Assembly (NCBI RefSeq): GCF_005222485.1
Contig: NZ_CP029078.1
Span: 7,069,501-7,133,500, forward strand
Length of the DNA: 64,000 bases
Direction of reading: 5' to 3'
From: Streptomyces griseoviridis
GTDB lineage: Bacteria > Actinomycetota > Actinomycetes > Streptomycetales > Streptomycetaceae
Shown: positions 49,792-57,113 of the stretch, piece after piece
Layout: every line of letters starts with the position of its first letter
How positions within the stretch are numbered: the first letter of the stretch is position 1
Notes under the pieces: generated by a model
The model's database searches: none
What the model was told of the DNA's origin: nothing
Seen by the model: only the letters and a program-made list of their open reading frames with translations
Made by a program: the position numbers and the translations under genes

Positions 49792-50490
49792 TGGGGTACC
49801 CCGCTCGCGCGGGGCCGACGTGGTGATGCCCAGTACGGGGCCGATGCCCGTCGGAACACCCCCGCTCGCGCGGGGCCGACAGTGAGTCGGGGTCGAGGAG
49901 CTGCACAGCCCGGGGAACACCCCCGCTCGCGCGGGGCCGACGACCCGCAGCGCGGCGACGACGGCATGATCACCGGAACACCCCCGCTCGCGCGAGGCCG
50001 ACGGCTGGTCGGCGATGTTGTGCAGGCCGCGCGGCGGAACACCCCCGCTCGCGCAAGGCCGACCGGGGATCGCCAAGAGTGCCTCCTCAGCCCGCGGGAA
50101 CACCCCCGCTCGCGCGGGGTCGACCCGGCTTCTCGGCCAAGACGGTCCGTGCTGTCCGGAACACCCCCGCTCGCGCGGGGCCGACTACTCGTCCTCACGT
50201 GCCAGGCGGCTGGCCAGCGGAACACCCCCGCTCGCGCGGGGCCGACACCGTGGTCTGGCGGGCGCGATCGTCGGACGCCGGAACACCCCCGCTCGCGCGG
50301 GGCCGACGCTGGTGCATCCGACGCCGCGGCTGTCGAGGAGGGAACACCCCCGCTCGCGCGGGGCCGACATGAACCCGAGCCGGGTGCCGCCGGTGCCGGA
50401 GGGAACACCCCCGCTCGCGCGGGGCCGACTCGGCGAGCGCGTTGTGCTCACCGGACTCCTGCGGAACACCCCCGCTCGCGCGGGGCCGAC
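49792..50490 (-). CRISPR. Type I-E CRISPR array 2 (12 repeats, 11 spacers)
   Basis: Repeats of 28 bp start at 49792 (degenerate), 49853, 49914, 49975, 50036, 50097, 50158, 50219, 50280, 50341, 50402 and 50463; all eleven spacers are 33 bp. The repeat is the same as in array 1. Variants occur at the left (CGCGAGGCC at 49975, CGCAAGGCC at 50036, GGGGTCGAC at 50097), while the six right-hand repeats are identical, so the right end is the active, leader-proximal end. No spacer is shared with arrays 1 or 3 by eye. Confidence 0.98.
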
Positions 50491-50730
50491 GCTTGCTGAG
50501 CTGGGGTGTTAGTTCGGGTGGGGCAGGTTTTCGTTTAGGTGCAACGTGGGTTCGCAACCTCGGAGTGCTGTTGGGGATTGGCAGAGTGCAACTCGTCCCG
50601 AGGTGCTGCGCCAACGTTACCGACTCTCCCTCAGCCAGCCATAGGAGACGGCGGGGATGGCCTGCCTGCCGCCTCTCGGTCACAGACACCACTGCGCCCT
50701 GGCTGGAGGGGTCCGCGATGGGCAGGGTCT
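50491..50730 (-). promoter_or_regulatory. Leader of CRISPR array 2
   Basis: Clearly homologous to the leader of array 3: GCTTGCTGAGCTG at the repeat edge, TTTTCGTT 38 bp out, TTCGCAACCTCGG, GAGTGCAACTCGTCCCGAGG and ATAGGAGACGGC, the latter 151 bp from the last repeat in both. Similarity fades after about 230 bp. From 50731 to 50974 no gene or element is recognised. Confidence 0.8.
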
Positions 50731-50974
50731 CGTCGACGTCCAACTCCTGGCGGGTCCAGTTGCCGAACGGGCGGTCAGCCGGGCGTACCGGCGACGAGGT
50801 GGTTGTCGGCACCGAGGAATGCGGCACGGTCTGGGCCTGTGGACCTCCGAGGTTGCGGGGCGTAGTCCTCCCAGGTTCACGTCTTCTTCCCGCGAGGTCG
50901 TGATCGTCGAGCGGCTGAGCTGCACCCATTGCGGGGCCCGGGACCACGTGCCCGGAACAGCACGCACGCGTGCG

Positions 50975-52324
50975 CTACGAACCTTGATCCTTGGGGCCGG
51001 CGCTGGGAGTGACCGGGAAGGAAGTCTCGTCGTGGCCAGTGCCGTCGGTGATCCGCCAGTTGTCCTCACTGAAGAGGGCCAGTTCCGCGCGGCCGTCGCC
51101 GTCCCAGTCGTGGACGGCGAAGAGCATGCCACCCTCGGAACCGCCTTCACCCGGCACGTACCGCTCGGTGGAGCGCCAGGGTTTCGATCCGAGCCCGTAC
51201 TCGGAGCCGCCCCGCAGCACCTCGATGCGCGCGTCCCCCGCCTCTTTCTTCCTGGTGAGCTGTACGGCCAGGTCGTCGCAGCCGTCGCCGTTGAAGTCCC
51301 CGACGGCGAGGCTGGTGCCGAAGCCCTCCTCGTAGTCGCCGCCGTCCAGGGTGACCCACTTCCCCGGCTCCTTCCCGTAGCGGACGCTGACCTGGCCGCG
51401 CCGGTGGGGTGTGTCGACCTCGTCGTCGCTGTCGACGAAGCTCCGGCCGATGGCGATGTCCTGGCGCCCGTCGCCGTCGAAGTCCCCGAAGACGACGTTC
51501 TCGCCCTCCGGCAGCCGTTCGGGTTCCTTGCTCAGGCCGCTGGCGGTGCGGGCGCCGCAGGTGAACAGCAGGGGCGGATCCCACGGCGAGTCGTAGAGCG
51601 CGAGATCGGTGGCGCGGTCGTCGTTCGCGGCCCCGGAGACCAGTACGGGTGTCGCGCCCTCGTGGACCGGGCTTGGGATCTCCACGGTGCTGGCCGGGGC
51701 ACCGGAACGCTTGAACGGTCCTTTGAGGACGACCAGTTCCTGAGTCTCGTTCGAGGCCCTGAACACGGCGAGGTCGGTGTGGCCGTCCCCGTCGAAGTCA
51801 CCGGCGACCGGCGCGGTGTGGTAGCCGCTGCCCGGCAGTGGCACCCGCCCGTGCGCTCCGCCGACGCGCGGGCCCGCCGGGCCTCCCCACAGGATCTGGG
51901 CGGCGCCGCTTACGACGAGGTCGGTGTGGCCGTCCTCATCCAGGTCGGCGACCGTGGGCTGGAACAGGTCGTCGCCCGTCTGGACGTCGTCCGGCACACC
52001 GAGGTCGTCGTGGGCGAAGACGGTCGTGCGGTCGGGGTCAGGACCGTGCGCGGAGCCGGGCGCGACGAACAGGTCGAAGTCTTCCGTCTCGGACATCTCG
52101 TGCACCAGGTCGGCGAAGCCGTCCCCGTCGAGGTCGGGCGTCGCGGGCGCGGCCTCGCGCGCGGAATCGAAAGCCCGGCAAGGGCTGTTGGGCACCGCCC
52201 GCGCGCCGTCGGACGGCCGAAGGACGAGGAACGCGACCACCGCCACCACTACGAGGGAGGCCGCCACGGCGTGCCACATGCGCACGCGGCGGAAGAACGG
52301 ACCGCCTGCTGTCGGAAACTGCAT
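50975..52324 (-). CDS. FG-GAP/VCBS repeat surface protein
   Basis: A 449-residue protein with an N-terminal signal anchor (MWHAVAASLVVVAVVAFLVL) and an extracellular beta-propeller-like region built from FG-GAP repeats. Six calcium-loop motifs of the DxDGDGxxD type are visible: DLDGDGFADLV, DLDEDGHTDLV, DFDGDGHTDLAVF, DFDGDGRQDIAIG, DFNGDGCDDLAV and DWDGDGRAELALF. Such proteins bind Ca2+ and may bind glycans or matrix. ATG 52324 has GGAG upstream. Not linked to CRISPR function in any visible way. Confidence 0.9.
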   Translation of the reverse strand: MQFPTAGGPFFRRVRMWHAVAASLVVVAVVAFLVLRPSDGARAVPNSPCRAFDSAREAAPATPDLDGDGFADLVHEMSETEDFDLFVAPGSAHGPDPDRTTVFAHDDLGVPDDVQTGDDLFQPTVADLDEDGHTDLVVSGAAQILWGGPAGPRVGGAHGRVPLPGSGYHTAPVAGDFDGDGHTDLAVFRASNETQELVVLKGPFKRSGAPASTVEIPSPVHEGATPVLVSGAANDDRATDLALYDSPWDPPLLFTCGARTASGLSKEPERLPEGENVVFGDFDGDGRQDIAIGRSFVDSDDEVDTPHRRGQVSVRYGKEPGKWVTLDGGDYEEGFGTSLAVGDFNGDGCDDLAVQLTRKKEAGDARIEVLRGGSEYGLGSKPWRSTERYVPGEGGSEGGMLFAVHDWDGDGRAELALFSEDNWRITDGTGHDETSFPVTPSAGPKDQGS

Positions 52325-52735
52325 CAGCCCACTCCACGGGCGTGGACACGGCCCGCACAAGGAAGTGGATCATTTCGTTACGGGGGTGATGCATGACGGT
52401 CGCGCTACCCCATTCCAGGTGACGATCGGCCACTCGCGGCAGAACCCGGCCACCCTGACGGTGCCCGTGACTTGGAGGGGCTCGTCGGCGGAGCCGTACG
52501 AAGAGTGGGCGGCGGCGCACTGGGAGCAGGGCGCGCCCGCCGTCTGACCGGCTGCGGCGACCCTCCGGAAGCGACGCCCACCTTGAGCGGGGAGGCTTCT
52601 GGGCTGCGGGTGTGGCCCGGAACCAGGCAAACGCCGGGGCGCCCGCTGAGGCGGCGCTGGGATCACCCCCGCGTATGAGGGGACCAGCCCTTCCGACCAG
52701 CGACGCTCCCGCCCGCAGGGAGTGGGCGCAGCGGC
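52325..52735. other. Intergenic region with one weak small frame
   Basis: About 410 bp between the FG-GAP gene and array 3. A plus-strand frame 52389-52547 (52 residues, MHDGRATPFQVTIGHSRQ) has no SD and no recognised family; I do not call it. The region should hold the FG-GAP promoter. Confidence 0.4.
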
Positions 52736-53190
52736 GAGATACCCCCGCCCGCGCGGGGCCGACTACGGCCAGTCCACGTTGAACGAGGCGCTCGCGGGAA
52801 CACCCCCGCCCGCGCCGGGGCCGACACGCCCATGCCGTGGGCCACCGGGCCCACGTACGGAACACCCCCGCTCGCGCGAGGCCGACAGCCCCAGCGATCA
52901 GGGTCCGTCGATCCGACGGGAACACCCCCGCTCGCGCGGGGCCAACGTGCCCCAGCTCGGTGCGAGCGTCGCCACGCCAGGAACACCCCCGCTCGCGCGG
53001 GGCCGACGCGGCGGTCGGGGCAGCCTCGGCGGGCGTGGTCGGAACACCCCCGCTCGCGCGGGGCCGACAACCCCGACCGCATGATCATGGTCGAGAAGGG
53101 CGGAACACCCCCGCTCGCGCGGGGCCGACTCCACGCCGTTCGGCGGGGTGACGCCCTCAAGCGGAACACCCCCGCTCGCGCGGGGCCGAC
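52736..53190 (-). CRISPR. Type I-E CRISPR array 3 (8 repeats, 7 spacers)
   Basis: Repeats start at 52736 (degenerate GAGATACCCCC), 52797 (29 bp, with an extra C), 52859, 52919, 52980, 53041, 53102 and 53163. Spacers are 33 bp, except the third, which is 32 bp. Left-side repeats carry changes (GAGGCC at 52859, GGCCAAC at 52919), right-side ones are identical to arrays 1 and 2. Orientation is minus, leader at right. Confidence 0.98.
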
Positions 53191-53450
53191 ACTCGCTGAC
53201 CTGTGGTGTTAGCGCAAGTAAGGCAAGTTTTCGTTCAGAAGCAACGCAGCTTCGCAACCTCGGGATGCTGTTGTGAACCGGCAAGAGTGCAACTCGTCCC
53301 GAGGCATGACGCCAACGCTACCGACACTCGCGCAGTCGCCCACAGGAGACGGCAGAGAAAGTCCTGCCCATCCCCTCCGGGCCAACGCCGCTACCGCACT
53401 CTGACTAGAGGCGTCTGAAACGGTCGGGAGCCCCGTCCAACGTGCAACTC
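53191..53450 (-). promoter_or_regulatory. Leader of CRISPR array 3
   Basis: Homologous to the array 2 leader: TTTTCGTT 38 bp and CACAGGAGACGGC 151 bp from the last repeat, with TTCGCAACCTCGGGATGCTG and GAGTGCAACTCGTCCCGAGG between. The two leaders align over about 230 bp, consistent with duplication of a leader-repeat unit. Confidence 0.8.
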
Positions 53451-53529
53451 CCCTTACGGCCAGCAGCCGTTGCACTCGCCGAGCACCCCTCACCCACCCG
53501 CCCCAACGACATAGAGGCCCCGCCCCCCA

Positions 53530-53640
53530 GACAACAGCGCCCCGACCAGCCCACACCCCACACCCCACCCCACACCCCCACCATCCACACCAGCCCGCCC
53601 TACACGCTCCCCCCGACCACCCTCACCTCCCTCCCCCCCC
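53530..53640. repeat. C-rich low-complexity tract
   Basis: A run of CCCCA/CCCAC-type units and C-tracts (CACCCCACCCCACACCCCC, CCTCCCCCCCCC) just downstream of the ETX-like gene stop (53648). It has no coding signal. On the minus strand it is G-rich and follows that gene's stop, so it may aid termination. Confidence 0.6.
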
Positions 53641-53647
53641 CGCAGCC

Positions 53648-54472
53648 CTACGCGAGTGCCGCCGCCAGTGCGTGTACAGCCCTGCGGACCTTCAACGCCC
53701 TTGGGAGGTCGACGTCGTTCTGCAACTCGTGTTGCTCCGAGCCGTCATGCTCGGTCGAGACGGTTCTCACTCTGGCGCCGGCTCTCGCGGACAGCGTGCC
53801 GCTGGCCCGGCCGACGAGTCGGTCGCCGTCGAGCCGGTAGCGGGGTGAGTCCACGGCGCTCGCCTCACCGACGTCGAAGCCGTACTGTGCCCTCTTCCTG
53901 GCCGTGCTCAGGTCCAGGTGGCTGACGAGGGCGCCGATCTCGTAGGTTTCCGGGCCGGTTTGGAGCCATAGGTGGGCCTGCGCCTCGTAGTCGACGATCA
54001 GTTCACCCTCGTCGACGTACAGCACCGCCGTCACCTTCTTGTGCGGCGGGATCCTGACAGCGTTGTCGACTCCCCAGTCCTCAAGCGCGTTCACGGTCTC
54101 GGACGCGGTGGTGCTGGCGCCTTCCCTGAAGCCGACCTTGCCGCTGAAGGAGCCGAAGCCCGACAAGTCGACCTGCACGGCCAACTCCTGGCACGCCTCC
54201 AGTGTCCTGACCCTGGTCACGGTCACCGAACGCTGCCTCTCCTGGTGGTAGTTGAACGTCTGCGACTGTTCCACCGACGTGTCGTTGACGTAGTCCTGCT
54301 CGTACATCCGCTGGCTCTCTCCCGACGGCCGCACCGTGGTGGGCCCCAGCGTCGCGTCGCCGAGAAGCTCCGCCCGGGACGCCTGGAGCGCGCGCAGCGC
54401 CAACTGGTCGGGATCTGGCGACCGCAGTGCGACGAAGACGTCACGGTAGATGCGTTCCAGGTAGTTGGTCAT
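53648..54472 (-). CDS. Aerolysin-like / ETX-MTX2-like beta-pore protein
   Basis: A 274-residue protein without signal peptide. After a helical N-terminus (MTNYLERIYRDVFVALRS) it has alternating Ser/Thr-rich strands: NDTSVEQSQTFNYHQERQRS, VTVTRVRTLEACQELAVQ, GKVGFREGASTTASETVNAL and VRIPPHKKVTAVLYVDEGE. This long paired-strand pattern ending in a PPH-K-V motif resembles the ETX/MTX2 (aerolysin fold) family of beta-pore-forming proteins. Family assignment is by pattern, not by strong motif. ATG 54472 has GGGAGG six bases upstream. Could be a toxin, a defence effector or a non-toxic relative. Confidence 0.6.
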   Translation of the reverse strand: MTNYLERIYRDVFVALRSPDPDQLALRALQASRAELLGDATLGPTTVRPSGESQRMYEQDYVNDTSVEQSQTFNYHQERQRSVTVTRVRTLEACQELAVQVDLSGFGSFSGKVGFREGASTTASETVNALEDWGVDNAVRIPPHKKVTAVLYVDEGELIVDYEAQAHLWLQTGPETYEIGALVSHLDLSTARKRAQYGFDVGEASAVDSPRYRLDGDRLVGRASGTLSARAGARVRTVSTEHDGSEQHELQNDVDLPRALKVRRAVHALAAALA

Positions 54473-55058
54473 CGTGGTCCTCCCAGCTCGCGGACGCCAC
54501 CCACAGGCGTTCGTCGGGGCGCGGCCACTGGTCAGGAGAGCAACCGCAGTCTCTTACGGGTTTAATCCGGACCCCCGTCCCGCGGCCAGGATCAGGACGC
54601 CGCATCACCCGTACGGGCGGCCGGTAATCTCCGAAGAAACGATATTCCTCGCAGAAACGACACTTCTCGCCGCTTCCTGTCCCGGTCTTCTCCTCGTCGC
54701 CTTCCTGGCTCGGCAGCCCGCCACCCCCCGTAAGGCAACGCCTCGACCGCCGTCCAACCGTCCATCGCGCCGCCCCGACGAACCCGCCAGCGGTCCCGTG
54801 CCGTCCAGGACCACCCTCACCGGACTCGTCGCCCCTGCGTACGTGACGAGAGCCGCGCGACCGCCGCCGCCTTCGCCTCGGTCTCCCTCTCCGTCTCCGT
54901 GACCGCCGTCATCACGTCACCGCGCACACGGAACGAGCACTCGAACGCTGCTCCCCAACCGGCCGTCCCCCGGTTCCGGGTCTGTCGTCCCCGGTAGCCG
55001 GCCCGTCGTCCCCCCGGTGTCCGGCCCGTCGTCCGCCGGTACCGCCGAGCGTCCCCGC
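54473..55058. other. Intergenic region, no gene supported
   Basis: About 585 bp between the ETX-like gene and the MarR regulator. It includes an AT-richer stretch (54550-54670) that may be the ETX-like gene's promoter region, and the repeat CCGGCCCGTCGTCC twice (near 54990 and 55020). Open frames lack start signals and family features. Confidence 0.5.
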
Positions 55059-55562
55059 TCAGTCGCGGCGCGCGGCCCGTTCCCTGTACCAGGCCGTCGC
55101 GTCGGCGCCGTATCGGGCCAACAGGCGTGCGAACTGGAGCCGTTCCTCCGGTGGCCAGGCAACGGTGATCTCCAGGAACGCCTTTCGCTGTTCGGCGGCG
55201 AAGCGGTCGCGTTCGGCCTCGCCGTGCTCGGTGAGTTCGAGCACGGTACGGCGTCCGTCGGACTGGGACGCCGCCCGGCGCAGCAGCCCGGCCTCGATGC
55301 ACGCGGCCACGGTCCTGCTGGCGACCGGCTGCGCGACACCCATCTCGGCGGCCAGGCCACCGACCGTCGTCTCGCCCGGCGCGTCGGTGATCACGTTCAG
55401 CACGAGGTTGTGGGAGAGGTCCTTGCTCGACGCCGGGGCGCGTCGGCGCAGCCGTGACAGCGCCGGCCCGATCTGGTCCAACGCCTGGTCGTCGGAGGAT
55501 CGCGTGGAGGGCCGCTCGGGCGACCGCTCGGACGGCCGCTCGGAGGAAGACGCGCTGCTCAT
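55059..55562 (-). CDS. MarR-family transcriptional regulator
   Basis: A 167-residue winged-helix regulator: SHNLVLNVITDAPGETTVGG, AEMGVAQPVASRTVAACIEAG (recognition helix), LLRRAASQSDGRRTVLELTEHG (wing with DGR) and a C-terminal dimer helix. ATG 55562 gives a Ser/Arg-rich leader; GTG 55589 is possible. It is divergent from the amidohydrolase gene, and a 12-bp palindrome lies between. MarR proteins usually repress the divergent gene and themselves, and release on binding a phenolic or related ligand. Confidence 0.9.
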   Translation of the reverse strand: MSSASSSERPSERSPERPSTRSSDDQALDQIGPALSRLRRRAPASSKDLSHNLVLNVITDAPGETTVGGLAAEMGVAQPVASRTVAACIEAGLLRRAASQSDGRRTVLELTEHGEAERDRFAAEQRKAFLEITVAWPPEERLQFARLLARYGADATAWYRERAARRD

Positions 55563-55589
55563 GTCGTCGAGTCTAGGTCCGGTCCGCAC

Positions 55590-55633
55590 ATTTGCATACC
55601 TTTGAGTAAGTGCATAGCATCAGGTATGTAAAT
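55590..55633. promoter_or_regulatory. MarR operator and sigma70-like promoter
   Basis: ATTTGCATACCT (55590-55601) and AGGTATGTAAAT (55622-55633) form a 12-bp inverted repeat with one mismatch. Between and over them is a promoter for the plus gene: TTGAGT (55602-55607), 17-bp spacer, TATGTA (55625-55630). Operator overlap with the -10 fits repression by the divergent MarR protein. Confidence 0.7.
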
Positions 55634-55668
55634 TCAGATGTTGACGGGTGAGGAAAGGGGCAGACGCC

Positions 55669-56883
55669 ATGACGCTCACCGCGATCACCGGCGCGCAGAT
55701 CTTCGACGGAGAGAAGGCGGTCGGCGTGCGGACCGTGGTCATCGACGGCGGGAGGATCGCCCGCGTCGGCGGCGACGTCCCGCACGGCAGCGAGGTCGTC
55801 GACGGCAGCGGCGCCACACTGCTGCCCGGACTCATCGACGCCCATGTCCACTCCGCCCCGGGTTCCCTGGCGCTCGCCCTGCGGTTCGGCGTGACGACCG
55901 AGCTGGAGATGCAGGGCATGAACACCCGGGAGAACCGGGGGGCCATCACCGAGGACGACACCGTGGCCGACGTCCGGTCCTCCGGCTTCGCCATCACCCC
56001 GCCCGGGGGCCACCCGAGCGAGCTGATGCCCGAAGGCTTCCGGCCGAAGTGGGACCTCCCCCCGGTGATGCCCCTCATGCCGTTCTCCACCACCCCCGAG
56101 GAAGCGGCCGCCTTCGTGCCCCAACTCCTCGCCCGCGGCTCCGACTTCATCAAATTCATGATCGACGACGGCAGTGTGGAGGGGCACCCCGGGCTGCCCT
56201 CGCTCGACCAGGCCACCGTGACCGCAGGCGTGGCCGAGGCCAAGAAGTACGGCGCCCTCACCGTGGCCCACGCGCTGACCGTGGAGGCCACCAGGACGGC
56301 CGCCGAAGCCGGCATCGACGGCCTCACCCACGTCTTCATGGACCGGCCGCACACCGCCGAGATCATCGACATCATCAAGGACGCGGGGATGTTCGTCATC
56401 CCCTGCGTCACCCTCAACGCCTCGATGATGGGGATCACCGGCAGCGACCTCGCCGACGACCCTCGGGTCGCCTCCCGCCTCGACGGCCCGTGGGAGCGGA
56501 CCCTGCGCTCCAGCTACAACCGCTACCCGCAGGGCAAGCTCGACGACGTGTACGACACCGTCCGCGCCCTGGACGCCGCCGGCGTCGACGTACTGGCCGG
56601 CACCGACGTCTCCATGGCCGAGACGTTCTTCGGCGGCCTGGCCCACGGAGCGAGCCTCCACCACGAGTTGCAGTACCTGGTGGCCGCCGGCCTCACGCCC
56701 GCACGGGCCCTGCGCGCGGCCACCGCCACCACGGCCCGCTGCTTCCGCCTCAGCGACCGGGGGCGGATCGCCGAGGGGCTCCGCGCCGACCTCCTGCTGG
56801 TCGACGGCGACCCGACCAGCGACATCGGCGACACCCTCAACACCCGCGCCGTCTGGCGCCGCGGCACCCGCCTGGCGGCCTGA
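55669..56883 (+). CDS. Imidazolonepropionase-like amidohydrolase
   Basis: A 404-residue metal-dependent hydrolase. Metal ligands are in GLIDAHVHSAP (HxH), the bridging Lys candidate in SDFIKFMIDDGS, His in VAHALTVEA and LTHVFMDRP, and Asp in LAGTDVSMAE. The family hydrolyses cyclic amides, ureas or organophosphates; close subgroups include actinobacterial prolidase-like and mycotoxin/lactone-degrading amidohydrolases. ATG 55669 is preferred, with AAAGGGG upstream. It is probably induced when the MarR regulator binds its ligand. Confidence 0.92.
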   Translation: MTLTAITGAQIFDGEKAVGVRTVVIDGGRIARVGGDVPHGSEVVDGSGATLLPGLIDAHVHSAPGSLALALRFGVTTELEMQGMNTRENRGAITEDDTVADVRSSGFAITPPGGHPSELMPEGFRPKWDLPPVMPLMPFSTTPEEAAAFVPQLLARGSDFIKFMIDDGSVEGHPGLPSLDQATVTAGVAEAKKYGALTVAHALTVEATRTAAEAGIDGLTHVFMDRPHTAEIIDIIKDAGMFVIPCVTLNASMMGITGSDLADDPRVASRLDGPWERTLRSSYNRYPQGKLDDVYDTVRALDAAGVDVLAGTDVSMAETFFGGLAHGASLHHELQYLVAAGLTPARALRAATATTARCFRLSDRGRIAEGLRADLLLVDGDPTSDIGDTLNTRAVWRRGTRLAA

Positions 56884-57113
56884 TCGCGGAACTCCGCTGC
56901 CGGGGAAGGCGGTTCACCACCCGGTGCCGTATTCCGGCGCCATCTCCCGGGTCCGGGCGCGCGGTCCGGTCGCGCGGTCCGGGCACCCCGGCTGCGCCGG
57001 GAGCCGGCCCCTCACCGGTGCCACGGCATCCCGCCCGCCGACTGGTCCGCGGCCTCCCACTCCCGCTCCCGGTCGGCGCGGCGCGTTGACACGCGTCGAC
57101 GGCCGGTAGGCAT

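Noticed and set aside
52389..52547. 52-residue plus-strand frame MHDGRATPFQ...
   Set aside because: No ribosome site, no recognised family, and it lies in a region upstream of a divergent gene; not called as a gene.
42496..53212. Open frames through the CRISPR arrays giving repeated peptides such as GTPPLARGR and RNTPARAGPT
   Set aside because: They are translations of the 28-bp repeats and spacers. The 61-bp period and palindromic repeats explain them fully; they have no ribosome sites.
42520..53450. Search for cas genes between or beside the arrays
   Set aside because: None of the intervening proteins has Cas1, Cas2, Cas3, Cas5, Cas6e, Cas7, Cas8e or Cse2 features.
54465..54902. Plus-strand frame between the ETX-like gene and MarR
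   Set aside because: Pro/Ser/Arg-rich composition typical of non-coding GC-rich DNA, no start signal.
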